64,000 nt of DNA, taken from contig OY821784.1 of the NCBI GenBank assembly GCA_963682175.1, forward strand, positions 33,461,621-33,525,620, read 5' to 3'. Made by a program: the position numbers and the translations under genes. Shown piece by piece: positions 35,364 through 47,611 of this stretch (position 1 is its first letter; the number at the start of each line of letters is the position of its first letter). The DNA is from Triglochin maritima. Taxonomy: Eukaryota; Streptophyta; Magnoliopsida; Alismatales; Juncaginaceae. Under the pieces are notes generated by a model. That model saw only the letters and a list, made by a program, of their open reading frames with translations. It was not told where the DNA came from and searched no databases.

Positions 35364-37975
35364 TGTAAAGACCCTAACTTGTTTAGGGATTAATGATGTT
35401 TAGGTGGAGTTGATGATGGAGTTTGCATGGGAATTGGAGAGAGATGAGGGGTGATGTGAAGAGGGATGGGCTAGAGGTATGTGTGAATAGTGGGTGCATG
35501 GTGTAGGTGATGGTGTGGAGTGGTGAAGTGAAGGGTGAGGTGATGGTGGATGTGATGTGAGATAAGGTGGAAACGTGATGGAGAGTATGGGTTGAGAGAG
35601 GGAAGTATGGGTTGGACGTTGGTGGAGTGTTATAAGAAGGGAAGCAACCATCTTTTCTTCTTCTTCTTCTTCTTCTTCTTCTTCTTGTTCTTCTTCTTCT
35701 CCTTCCATCACCATTTTCCCTTCTCATTTGTCTAATGACCAGTGGTGCTGTCAGATGCGTCAAAGGTGGAGTTTGCATCAACGACATGAGGAGGAGCAAG
35801 ATGAGGTGCAGAGAACGTGACCAACGAGGAGGCGGAGCTCCGGCGTTCATCGTCGTTCTCGCGAGAAAGGTATGCCAAGTTCTTGCATTAGAGGCCTTTT
35901 GTGATCACCCACGTTGGGGGATGTTTTGGTGGGTCGCGGGAGGTCGGAGACCTCGCCGGCGACGAGTTTGGGCGTCGAAACCTCGGCTGACGCGAGGTTG
36001 AAGACGACCAACGGTCGACCGGTCCCTTCGGGCGGTCGACCGAATGTACTGTTTTACCCGACTTTAACCTTCACCGGTCGGACGATGCCTGGTGGCGGTC
36101 AACCGGTAGTGCGTATTTGCTGGTAAGTTGGGACTGCCTGTTGTGTTTCGGTCGACCGGGGTCTTGTGTTCGGTCGACCGGAACTTAAGTGTACTGGATT
36201 TTATTGCATGCTTGTTCGACCGATTGTTGGTTGCGTTCGACCGTTTATGACATAGAAATGCTAGGTTGACCCTGTAGGATTTCGGTCGACCGGGACCCCT
36301 GAGTCGGTCGACCGATAGATCCGATTTTGATGTTGACCAGACTCCGGGTTTTGACCTCGTTCGGTCGACCAGTTTTAGACCTTTGTTCGACCGTTGGGGA
36401 TTGTGTTTTGAGCGCTGCGGTAGACCGTTTTAGGAGTACGGTCGACCGATTCCTTTCTGGAACCGGTCGACCGAATCACCTCTTCCGGTCGACCGTTTGG
36501 GCCCAGGACAGAATTCCGGGTTCCTTTTTGAATGCCAACTTTGTCCACGGAAACCCGTGTCCTCGCCTTGTGCGTGAACCGGGAGGTGACGGTGGGCGCG
36601 TTCCGCGTGCCTGCCCAGGGACCGCCGTGTAGAAAAGTGTGGGTGTTCGGGACGCGTCACCTCCATGTATGGATCGTGACAAATCTGGTGGATCGTTTGA
36701 CTCGCGTTAGAGTAGCAGCCTGAGGGATTGCGGATCCCATTGCTTCAGCAACACGCAACTGCCGACGGGTGCAGTGACTACCGGCCGATGGCTACGGAGG
36801 CACAGAGACTACCGGCCAGGATTGGCGACGGAGGTCCAGAGAGGTACCAGCCTATTGACGGCGACGGAGGTCGCGACCCTACTCGTATGTAGCCGGAGTT
36901 GGTGTTGCACGTGGAGCTCGTTGACCCTGCGGACTTCGGTTCGGATCTGTCGATTGTCTGGCCTTTGTGTGGCGGATATGTTCGACTGGCCTTGATGGTA
37001 GTGATTGCACGTGCCGTGCGGCCTGTGTGGCGGTAGGGGCCCTGTGCGGCCTGTGTGGCGGCAGGGAGGATCGCACGTGGCCTGTGTGGTTGCGGCGATG
37101 GACTGCCGATGATGTGTTCCGGCAGGTAGCTCGATTGGGCACCTATCGAGTGATATCCCGTGCGGTCTGTGTGGCGGCGGTGGATGGACCGACCTGAGCG
37201 ACGGCTCCGTTGGTGTGGTGGTGGACCACGATGTTTTCAGATCTGATTCTACCTGCGCGGAAGTGCGAACGCCTCCTCACCGATCCCTTGGCTTGTGTAG
37301 TCGCGTGTGGGGATGTGTTGTGTACTGTCCGTTAGACCGTATGTGCCTACGGTAGGTCTCTACGGAGACCCGTTGTTTGGACCGTGCGGCCTGTGTGGCG
37401 GCGGTGATGTTTGACCGTGTGGCCTGTGTGGTACCGGTGGTTGTTGGACCGTGCAGCCTGTGTGGCGACGGCGATGTTGCGGACCGTGTGGCCTATGTGG
37501 CAGCGGTGACGATTGTAGACCGCGGGGCCTGTGTGGCAGCGGGAACGATTGCGGGACGGATGTCCGGTTTGGCCCTTGGTGGCAATGTTGTTTTACTGCT
37601 TTGTATTTCATGCCATGCTATACTAGTATGTTAGGGCATATAGGTGAGCTTGTCATACGGGGTTTCCTTATGGAAACTCAGGCATTGTTGTTGCATCTTT
37701 TTCAGGACCGCGTTAGGTTCCGGCGGGTGGTGACCGAGGGAGATTGCACGTTGGGACTGGATCCTGTCGTCTACCTACTTTAGGTTGTCGTGATTACATG
37801 TACCTTGTGTTTTGTGTTATGATGTAATCACTCTTTTGACAAACTCGTATTGTATTATGGTGCACCAGACTTATTTATGTATTTCTTTCAGTAATGTCCC
37901 CACTCTTGATGGTTGTGTCCACGTGTTTCTCTTAATTTAAAAAGTTTAAATTTTCCGCTGTTCGGGGACGTTACA
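35364..37975 (+). mobile_element. Tekay-type solo LTR (2612 bp) inside a kinase exon
   Basis: Starts TGTAAAGACCC and ends GGGGACGTTACA; an exact 5-bp target duplication TCCTG lies at 35359-35363 and 37976-37980. The insertion splits the codons for the conserved GYMAPEY kinase motif. It is homologous, in inverted orientation, to the LTR at 32333-34740, only 623 bases away. It has a (TTC)n tract near 35650-35700, the palindrome array at 36010-36500 and the GGCCTGTGTGGC minisatellite at 36990-37560. Confidence 0.94.
36010..36500. repeat. CGGTCGACCG palindrome array in solo LTR (plus)
   Basis: About nine perfect CGGTCGACCG copies and at least seven one- or two-base variants (GTTCGACCG, CGGTCAACCG, CGGTAGACCG) over 490 bases. 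Confidence 0.92.
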
Positions 37976-39047
37976 TCCTGAGTACGCGATCAACGGCTAC
38001 TTATCGGTGAAGACTGATGTTTTCAGCTTCGGTGTATTGGTGTTAGAGATCGTGAGCGGAAGGAAAAATCTCGACCGCAAGGTAGGAGAAAGCAAAATCG
38101 ATCTCTTGAGCTATGTAAGTTGCTCAAACACAAAAACTTCATAAATCTACATGTTACTGAAGCATCAAACGACAAACAAAGTGTTAGTTACAATATCAAG
38201 TGAATCGAATTTTTCGGTAATATATCGGCTACTATCTTATTTGACATCTCTTGTTTATGAAAACGAAAAAAACAACATTTACCTACATGAGATTCTATTT
38301 AAATGCAACAAACATTAGCTAGTCTATGCACTGAAGCCTTTGATCGATTAACCTAAACTTTTTCCTGTAGGCTTGGAATCTGTAGGCTTGGAATCTGTCA
38401 CAAAGTAGGAAATCACTGGACCTTGTGGATTCCAGTCTCTCAGAATTCGACTCCAACGAGGCGGCATTGTGCATTCAAATAGGTCTATTATGTGTCCAAG
38501 GTGCCTTCGCTGATAGACCGGACATGCGCTCTGTCTATCTCATGATATCGAGCGATTCTTTCGTGCTACCAAAGCCAGGCAAGCCTGGAATTCGAGGTCG
38601 AGCCTGTTCTTACACAACCACAAATGCCACCGGCATCGGCACCGGCACCAGTTGAGCTAGTAGCACTGCTTTCACGTCTTCTACAGCCAACGCTGCCTCC
38701 ACTAATGCAAGCACATTGGGTGAAGAGTACTCGAGGAATTCGATCTCAGTCTCCAACGATGGCAGGTGACTGCGACATTTGATAAAATTGGAACGATACA
38801 GATAGCAGGTCGAGTGGTTTTGAAAATCGAAGAGTAGACTCGTATCGATATTCACTTGTGTTTAATTCATAGGTTGATTTATTCATCGGAATTGTACAAT
38901 TTTTGTTTGTTTGAATACATAAAAGTGATTTATGCTGACGGATTATACCGAACCAAATAAAAAACTGCAATTCAAATTGTCGCTAAAATTTTCTTGTGGG
39001 TTTTTGACTGGTGCCAATTGTGTAAGTAAGAGTTGAGACTTTTGGGT

Positions 39048-39193
39048 ATGGGTGAGCAACCACCGGTCCGGTCTGGTCTTGTCTTGTCTTGTCTTGTCTT
39101 GTCTTGTCTGGTCTGGGTTTAAAAAAAAAATTAAAACAAAAACCAACTCTTGACCGGACCGGATCCGAACTCTTGAACCGGTTGCGCAACCCA
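39048..39193. mobile_element. Small hAT-like MITE containing a (TTGTC)n tract
   Basis: Ends TGGGTGAGCAACC and, inverted, TGGGTTGCGCAACC. Flanking direct repeat ACTTTTGGGT at 39038-39047 and 39194-39203 (two bases more than the usual hAT 8 bp, possibly by chance). The centre carries six or so TTGTC pentamers at about 39077-39106. Confidence 0.55.
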
Positions 39194-39203
39194 ACTTTTG
39201 GGT

Positions 39204-39559
39204 CAGGTTTTTAATGGTTTTGGTACACTAGAAAAGGCCGGTTACATATTTCAAGTTGATTGGTCAAAATGAATCTTTTGGAATTCCACCGTATTCCATT
39301 TTGATTAAACATTTTTTTTGACAAACCAATGAAAATGTTTGCCCTTTTCTTTATCCTTTCCTTTCCTTTCCTTTCTTGATATACACTATACAAAATGTTC
39401 ACGTATCTAAGCACAAAAACACTCCATTTCCCTTTTCCCTTCCTTTCCCCTTTCCCTTTCCCTTTCGAATTACGTCTGCGTCCCGACATAAGTTTTCGTT
39501 TGTTAATATTTATTGATCTAATAGACCTTATTGTGATTAACACAACTTGGTTGGTTTGT
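39204..39559. other. Intergenic stretch with pyrimidine-rich microsatellites
   Basis: Contains CCTTT-type runs at 39350-39375 and CCCTTT-type runs at 39427-39465. No gene is seen. Confidence 0.45.
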
Positions 39560-41005
39560 TTTTAGGCTTTAATCATGTTATTTTTGATAATTTAATCAAC
39601 TAATCTCAATCACAATAAATTGGGTCAAATATATTCCATGCATTACACATATACTTTTATTATGCATACTCTTAGCCTAATAGGTGATCAAGATTAGAGA
39701 AGAAAGTGATTGAAGTGAAGACATGTAGAGTTTTTGAAGACATGTAATTTTATTTTTATTTGAGTTTTATGAACCTTTGTAAACTTGAGCATGTAAGTTG
39801 GTTTATTTATCCACATTGACTCTAGATTTCATCTACAAGTCACACACAAAATATCACATAATTGGACTTCAATAGATCACCCAAACCTAAATCAGAAAAC
39901 CACCAAACCAAAGTTCAATTCTGTCTGTGCACAACAGTCGACCACCAGAAGGGTTTCATCCGACCGTTTGTAAACAACGAATTCTAGGTTCGACGATCGA
40001 CCGTTCTTGTTTTGTCGATCCGTTATTGGTTTTTTGAATTTCCTTTTCGAGTTGTCTTCTTGTCGTTATTCCCCAATGACTATGTTGAAAGTCACTATAT
40101 TACCAAATTGGACCATTCAACCTTTCTCTCGACCGGTGTCACATTAACGGTCGGCCGAATCAGTCACCAATTTGGATAGTAAGTTTTTGCATTTTTGGTC
40201 GGCTGAATGAGACCCAACGGTCAACCATCAGACCAGTTTCTATTTGCAAAGTCTCAATTTCTATCGTGTTTGTCCGACCTAACATATGCATTCGATCGAC
40301 CATTAACTTAACAACTTAAGTGAATTGTCGAATAATATGCCCCAATGGTCGACCGTTTCTGGCTATAACAGAACTTATGTTTTACACTTTTGATTGGTTG
40401 CCTTTAACATCTTTTTCTTTAGCCCCAATATCTATATAGATCTTAGAACTTATAAATAGAGTTTCATTCCTATGTTTTAAACAACTCTTACACCTCCTAT
40501 TGATCCATTCTTTGAGAAAAACATTCCCCATCTCAAAACACCAATTACACACACTGAAGCTTAAACTTCACCATTTGTTTTCCTAAATCTTATCATACTC
40601 AAGCGCGCTTAAGTATAGATTGTTGATTCCATTTGCTTGAATCACAAGGGGTTATCACTTCGGGAAGAAGCACTCCTCTCAGATTGTGAGAGTAAGAATA
40701 GAGCTCGGCGAGGTTGTTCGTGAGCATGAATCGTAAAATGTTTGATCTCAGTCCAGAACAAAGATCGGATTAGTGAAATCGTGATCGGGGTTCATGGTGA
40801 TCGAGCGGGGCTTGTAAGAGATGATTAAAATTATGTTGAAGTGTCGAGACTCTATAAAAATCTCTGATCTACTTGTGGTTGTGGTTTCCTTGTATCTACT
40901 TGTTTGTTTATTTCCATTGCTTCATCATTAAATAAAGTATCTTGTTGGATCGTGTGGGTTATGAGTCCACAATCTCTAATCACAATTAAGTCTAATTACC
41001 TACGT
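39560..41005 (+). mobile_element. LTR A, inverted partner of LTR B
   Basis: About 1.4 kb homologous to the reverse complement of 41006-42447. Shared landmarks in order: GACATGTA, CACATAATTGGACTTCAATAG, a zone of decayed palindromes (39935-40350, e.g. GATCGACCG), TATA-like TTATAAATAG near 40448, GCTCGGCGAGGTTGTTCG near 40705 and a T-rich end near 40905. The order palindromes, TATA, leader indicates plus orientation. Exact ends are blurred. It may be the 5' LTR of the SIRE-type remnant at 42449-46560. Confidence 0.6.
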
Positions 41006-42447
41006 GTTTGATCTATCAAATATATGTAGCGGAATTAAACAAACAAGCAAGTGAAGGAAGAATAATGCAAACCACAATGGACACGGGGGATTTTTATAGA
41101 GGTTTGGCACCCCACCCGGGTCTTAGTCCTCTCTTGCAAGCTCCGCTCACGACTTCACTAACTACTCCCCGTTCCAGGCCGGGAGAGAACACCTTTACAA
41201 TCTTCAAGCTCGCGAACAACCCTCGCCGAGCTTGACTCCACCTCTCACAATCCGAAAGGGATGCTTCGGGCTTTCACCAAAACCTTTACTCTTCTTTGAC
41301 AACAACAAACTTGAGAGAGACAATCACTCTCTAAACTTGAGCACACTTGAGAAGGATTGGAATTGATCTTAAGTATGGAAATTGGAGGCTTGGAGTGTTT
41401 GAGATTCTCTCTAATGTATTGGACAAGTATGTAGTGGGAGAGTTGTGTAAAAATGTGTTTTACAACTATATTTATAAGCATTAGAGAGAATAAATCCGTT
41501 GGGGTTGATTGGGTGAGTGATGGTGTAGGATACACAAAACAGAAACTCGCAGGACCCAATTCTGAGTTAATTCGGTCGACCGGATCGGTCTAAACGGTCG
41601 ACCGTTTGACAGTTTTGAACTCAGTTCGGTCGACCGGTTAGGTAACGGTCGACCGCCCAACGCTGCGACTTAGGTACACTTAAGTGAACGGTCGAACTCC
41701 GAAAAGGGTTCGGTCGACCGATTTGCAACAAGCACTTTGGGGTTGACAAACAATGATCAATTCGGTCGACCGAGCTAAGGTCTTGCGGTCGACCGATTTT
41801 GTCCAGGAGGTTCGGGTTTGTCAAGAGACAAATATTCGGTCGACCGAACAAGGTTCTCGGTCGACCGATACATGAAATGTATTTGGGGTATTTTTGGTTA
41901 ATACAAATACAACCGTTGGGTATAATACGACAAAATAAACGGTCGGAAAAATAAGTTCATACGGTCGACCGAAACCGGGCAGTGAAAACAAAAACAGGAT
42001 GAATGATCACTCGGTCGACCGAACGGTCTGTTACGGTCGACCGAATGTGGGCAGACTGTTAGGGTTCAGGTTTAGTGTTTTCATGTCTAAGTTTGGGTGA
42101 TCTATTGAAGTTCAAATTATGTGAAATTTCGTGTGTGACTTCTATAAGGAACCTAGTGTGTGTTTAAGTAGTTCTTAGCTCAAGTATACTCAATTTACAC
42201 AAATTCCTAAGACTCAAAGAAAATACAAAATACATGTCTTCAAAAGAGCTTGATTACATGTCTTGACTTGATTTTCCTTTCTTCCTTGAGTCTTGATCAC
42301 CTGTAGAGGTTTGCACAAAGCAATATAGATGCAATGCAGCATGTGTTCTACTCTACATGATCATAATTAAGATTAGATTGATTAAATCATCAAAACATAG
42401 ATTAATGCCAAAAAGCCAACATATCTTAGATTAGTTTAGGAGTCATC
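41006..42447 (-). mobile_element. LTR B, inverted relative to LTR A, palindrome-rich
   Basis: In minus orientation it starts TGTTAGGATTGATG, has the palindrome array at 41572-42050, a TATA-like CTTATAAATATAG near 41467, and ends ATAGATCAAACA. It is clearly younger than LTR A because most CGGTCGACCG copies are intact. No internal domain of its own is attached, so it is probably a solo LTR, but no matching target duplication was found. Confidence 0.62.
41572..42050. repeat. CGGTCGACCG palindrome array in LTR B
   Basis: About eleven perfect CGGTCGACCG palindromes and a few variants in 480 bases. The surrounding LTR is not homologous to the Tekay LTRs outside this array, as far as I can see. Confidence 0.9.
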
Positions 42448-43384
42448 AATCCTAACAAGTTGTACGAGAGCTTAAATGCTTAATTTCTCTATTTAACCAT
42501 TGTTAAACTTGACCATTACTGTAGAATCTACATCCACTTTTTGCTTAGGATTGATGCTAGCTTTAGACCACCACTCTTTGATAGAACCAACTTTAAATCA
42601 TGGAAAAGAAATCTTGGGATTTTTGCTTGGGTGCACTTCCAAAAGTATCTTAGTGGACATTTGCACTTGTATAAGTTTTTATTGGTCCAGTACACTTGGG
42701 AACTTGTCTATTTACTTTTATACACTTTCTCGAAAATCCGTTAACGTTCGTTGGTATGTTCTCTGACAGTGTTAGGGTAATTTTCATTTAAATCCTTCAA
42801 CTTCCAGAAAATGCCCAATTACGCCAAAACCCATCCAATTTGCATTTAACTATTCCTAGTTCCGCCAAATCACCATTTACCACCAAAACTCATCCAATTT
42901 GCACTTAACCCCTCATACTTCTATAAAATCACCATTTACCCCAAACACACATCTAATTTGCATTTAACGCCTCCTACTTCCACAAAATCACCATTTAACG
43001 CCTCCTACTTCCACAAAATCACCATTCAGTTCAGAATTCAGCTTGAATTTAGCATGAATTAACCTTCAATTTAGAATGTATCAACATTCAAAATGCAACT
43101 ATAAAAAAGGATTTTACACCCACATGAATTCAGCTTGAATTCAATCCAGAATTTAACTTCAATTTAGCATGAATTCAACTTCAAAATGCAACTATAACAA
43201 AGAACTTTACACCCACATGAATTCAGCTTGAATTCAGTCCAGAATTCAGTTTGAATTTCGAAATAAAAACACATACAAAAAAACAAAATAAGCATAAAAC
43301 ATATTTTTGCTTCATTCCAAATAACAACACATACAACAAAGAAGACAACATTTCGCAAAACATAGCCCAATAAAACACAATCAA

Positions 43385-45310
43385 TTACAATGCTTGGTTT
43401 GCACCATCTTCGACAATCTTTTTTGGCAACCTCTTAAGATCACTAATTTTCAAGGCTTCGATCAAAATCATCTCCTCTTCTTCTTTCAAATCCACAACAT
43501 TGTGCATGTACATGTACACCATTGGGTCTTCTTTACCCAGCAAAAATCCAACAGAAACACCACCAATAGAACCAAAAATCTGCAACAAACATCAAACAGA
43601 AGTCGTGCTTCTCTCACAAGTGCTAGAGAATATGTTTCTAAAATCTGTAAAAAAGACGCAAGTTTTATATCATTACAATTTAAAGTATATGTTCAATTAT
43701 TTCATTATTTTTCATTACACTGAATAATTTCTATAGACCTAAACACATAAAAGTTTCCTCAAATTAGTATGATTATAATTTCTTTTGAAAAATCATAGAC
43801 CTTTCTTTCTTTTATCTTTGAAAAATATATTGAAGTTAAAAAAATAGTTTAACTCAAAGTTTAATGTAGATTACAGTCTTGATCTAAAAATGTACTATAA
43901 TATTACAATCAGAATCCAAATATAAGATCAAAAAGTCCATATATACAAAGACTAGTGACTATTGAGCATAAATTGAATACAATAGTCAACAATGAGCTAC
44001 TGAATTGGAATGCAAGAATGGTAACACTTACAAAGGAATAGCTAAGTAAAGAGAAGTGCAAGAGTCCACTTAAGAACAACATACTGAAAGATCTGCACCT
44101 TCTTCCTTGATCTCTAATCTTGCTTGAACAGATCGTTTTCCACAATCCTGCAAAATACCACGAAACCCAACACAGAAAAGAAAAAAAATCCCTTCAGAAG
44201 TCTTATATTATGGTAGTGGAAAGAAATAACATTATTTGATTTGAATCAAATAAGGATGAAGTATCCAACCGATAAGACACAAAAGTGCCCATCCTCATCA
44301 TACATACACATCGATACAAACATAATAACATTTTCATCTTAATGCAATATTATTCATTTTCAAGTTTGTTAGTAGTTAATTTCATAATTTCTTATTCATA
44401 ATATAATGGTGGAAAGCAAAAAAAACCAATCTTATATTAGACATCCAAACATAATAAAATGATTAGCTCACTTTTTACCTTTCAAGTAACATTTAGTTTG
44501 TTCTTTTTCTTTTCTTTCTTTCTTTCTTTCTAGTCTACTCTGTTTTCAAAAGTTCTCCAAGCTCACTCTCTAAGCCCTTGATGCGATTCCAGTTTCCATG
44601 CCCTAGTTGAAATCAAAAAACAAGTTTTCAAGATTAACTCATAAGTTTTCAAGTAAACTCCTGAATTGCTGCATAACAAAGTCCAAAAAGATGTTACTTA
44701 TGGAACTTACTTCAATTGTGCCACTTTAGTGATTCTTACTGAACCAAAAAAAAATTGAGGGGTTGGGTTTAAAAAGAAACAAACTTTGTAGGTATTCCTT
44801 TCTGTGTGCAACACTCAATGTTGCATGCATCCTACATATATAACACAATAATAATCTCTAAGCTAAGGTGGAAATTGATTAACATAAATTTAGTATTATT
44901 GTACTAATGTGTTTCCAAACTAATTGGATACACCCATCCCTCCTAATTGGTTTAAGTACCAATTAACCAGACGAGGGTTGGACATGGATCTAAACTCCAC
45001 TCATCCATGATTCTAAGAACATAACACAACAAAATAGAAAATGAAAATATGTTTTACTCCATTAACAAAATCACAAAGAACATAAAGAAGAAAATTCCAA
45101 CTTCAACTTCAAGTCCAACACCACCTCTATAAGAAAATCAATTAAACCATTCTAACATGGGCAAGGTGGAAATGAGAAAGACGAGACATATTGTGCATGC
45201 TTACAACCATATGAAATTAGGGTTTTGGATTGGGGAAAGAAGAAACGGCGGCGGACAGGTTGGGTGATGACGATGGGGCGGAAGAGAGTTGCTGAAATGG
45301 GCTTGGACGA
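43385..45310 (-). other. Gene-like exons carried in the inverted-repeat element
   Basis: On the minus strand a last-exon-like frame (about 43576 down to 43385) follows an acceptor TTTGTTGCAG and contains DPMVYMYMHNVVDLKEEEEM and IVEDGANQAL before TAA. A second exon-like piece near 44146-44090 follows TTTTGCAG and reads DCGKRSVQARLEIKEEGAD; its donor is not a clean GT. A 5' region near 45210-45310 is Pro/Ser-rich. I do not recognise the protein. The pieces look like a captured, no longer expressible host gene. Confidence 0.4.
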
Positions 45311-45331
45311 GTACGACACGACGGAAGAGAT

Positions 45332-45364
<33 letters not shown>
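45332..45364. repeat. Run of 33 consecutive G
   Basis: Uninterrupted G homopolymer just inside the right arm of the inverted-repeat element. Such a run could form G-quadruplex structures, and its length is prone to sequencing and assembly error. Confidence 0.9.
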
Positions 45365-46560
45365 CGACGAATTCGGATGGGCGAGGAGAACATGTCAGAG
45401 GAGATGGGGTTTTCTTGGTGTGAAATTGGGATTTTCGCTTCTACCCTAAATTGGATGGATTTTGGCATAATTGGTCATTTCTGTGGAAGTTGGAGGATTT
45501 AAATGAAAATTACCCTAACACCGTCAATAAATAGATAAGTTCCCAAGTGTACTAGAGCAATAAAAACTATACAGGTGCAAAGGTCTAATAAGACACTTTT
45601 GGAAATGCACCCAAGCAAAAATCCCCAAAACAAATGAAAATCTTTATGAGATCCAAGAATTTTGATATGTGGTTTTTCATTAGCACTCCTTATAAACCCC
45701 TAAATTGATTTTGTTGATTGGAGTGAAGAACAATTTAAAAGAGCTCAAATAAATGTCAAAGTTATGAGTGTTTTGTATTGTGCACTTGAGAGTGAACCTT
45801 TTGTTGTTGTTTGTTCTTATGAAAGTGGATATGAGATCTTGTAAACACTTCAAGACAAAATTGGTGAAAAAGAAGAATCACCAGCCGAAGTGAGGATAAA
45901 TCTATATCAATGGAGATGAAGCTTAAGAGATATGGGACAAGAACACTTCTACATCGTATTCTTTATCAAGATCATCCCAAAGGGAAGTTGCTCACATGTG
46001 TTCATGGCATTAGAAGATGAAGAAAATGAGGGTATCATCTCACTCTAATGATGAATCACATTCTTACAATGAGCTTTTTGATGATTTAGAACTTATATGA
46101 ATGATAATATTGTTGATTTAGAACTTCACATGCATGCAATCAATCAAAAACACATTACTTTGATTGAATATGTCAAATACATGAATGAATCTCCTGTCCA
46201 TAAGAATGATGAACTTATTGCTACAAATGAAACATTGCTTAATGACTTGCATAAGTTCACAAATGACAAGAAAATGCTTGATATGTTTTTTTGTAGTTAA
46301 AGACAATCATGATTTCGGTTTTAATGTTTCATATGCTAAAAAACATGTTGTTCATGAATATGCAAATGGGAAGCATCATGTTATCATGAAGAGAACCACA
46401 AGTGTTTAGGTACCTAAATCCACTTAGGTGTGGGTACCAAAGACTAAGTTGAATGGACTCAAATAAAAGTGAATACCAAATTCTTCACTTGTAGGTACTT
46501 AGAAGAAGGAAGATCAGTAGCCATCAGCTCAAGCAAGAAAAAATCGATCACAAGCTTCAA

Positions 46561-47611
46561 GCTAAATTTGGATTGAATTCATAAAGTCGGTCTCGCTATC
46601 GAAAGGAGATTGAAACCAAATAGAGGATCAAGAGTTATGTAACATTTTCAACCGTTGGGGTGGAGATATGTATGGTTAAATTTTGTATGTATGTTGAATG
46701 TGTGAGATGAATTTCGTAATTTCTTTGTTCTTAAATCCATAGTTTAATATGTTTTATGCATATTTAGAATCTGACTGAATTAATGACATAATTTCTTAGT
46801 TCATTACTAGATTTTGATATGCCTAAAATCAATTAAATCTTGAGTTTAGAAATTGTATAATTAGAATCCTGTTGTAACTCCGTATGGTTTAATGATTTTT
46901 ATCTTATTCTACGACTAGAGTATGACATGAATTTCTGAAATATTAATCAAAGAAAATCGAATTAATTATATTTGAATATGATTTCATTTGTTTGTGAGAA
47001 TTACCATAATTATAATAATTTTTGTATTTGATACATGAATGTTCTATGAAGTTCTACTTGTATGCTCAGATTGTATGGTCGATTAAGATAAATTCAAAAC
47101 CCCTACTGTTAATTTTGTTCAAATTAATTTGTGCTTAATTGAATTCACACGTTGACATGCATGAATCATTTTGACCCAATTCACACCAGAGATTTTAATT
47201 CTGAATTTCTATCTGATTTAGCTAAATTAGATTAATTAGTTTAATTTTTGCATTGATAAACCAACCAACTTATCTTTAGGTACGATTACGATGTGTAAAT
47301 TAAATTACATTTTCCTTATAGATTGACTCGTATATGCCACTTCTATAAATGCAGTCGTGCATTTGCATTAACATAATTAAAATCACAACATGCACCCTAA
47401 CCACCATACAAAAAAACCCTACCCGATCCCTTAAACGGGTCGGGTCGGATCCGAGATCCAAACGAGCTCACTAGTCGTCTTCTGAAAGGAGAAAGAACGA
47501 ACACAGCCTAAAGTCCAAAACCAGAGCAAATCTCCAAAATTCTCCGATTTTCTCGTCGATTTCTTCTTTTTCCATGAATTCCTAGAGAATTAGCAGAGAA
47601 ATCCACCAAAA
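46561..47611. other. AT-rich promoter and 5' region of the membrane-protein gene
   Basis: AT-rich DNA to about 47390, then GC-richer sequence with CCCGATCCCTTAAACGGGTC near 47422 and a purine/pyrimidine-mixed leader to the ATG at 47612. No other gene is seen. Confidence 0.5.

Larger units (their letters stand above)
42616..45625. mobile_element. 3-kb long-terminal-inverted-repeat element inserted in copia gag
   Basis: The left arm (42616 to about 42842) and right arm (about 45444-45625) are inverted copies sharing GGGATTTTTGCTTGGGTGCA, CAGTACACTTGGGAACTTG and GTGTTAGGGTAATTTTCATT; the left arm has about 45 extra bases. Long arms and gene-like interior suggest a Pack-MULE, but no 9-bp target duplication is resolved. 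Next to the left arm are tandem units of about 55 bases (42805-43027) and two units of about 120 bases (43020-43250). Confidence 0.7.
42449..46560 (+). pseudogene. SIRE-type Ty1/copia gag remnant, split by a 3-kb insertion
   Basis: A PBS-like GTTGTACGAGAGC at 42451 (compare TGGTATCAGAGC) is followed by gag start PPLFDRTNFKSWKRN (42566-42610). After the insertion gag resumes with MKIFMRSKNFDMWFFIS (45634 onward) and continues with a CALESEPFVVVCSYES region and the coiled gag tail with LIEYVKYMNES (46097-46300) and a late WVPK-like stretch near 46430. Many stops and frameshifts. No protease or pol is present downstream. Confidence 0.72.

Noticed and set aside
35735..36126. Open frames in the plus-strand solo LTR
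   Set aside because: They are interrupted LTR sequence containing the palindrome array; no protein similarity.
39211..39543. 110-codon minus-strand frame rich in Lys and Gly
   Set aside because: It is generated by pyrimidine-rich microsatellites and has no conserved pattern.
45225..45449. Frame with a polyglycine stretch
   Set aside because: Depends on translating the 33-G run, and lies antisense to the gene-like pieces.
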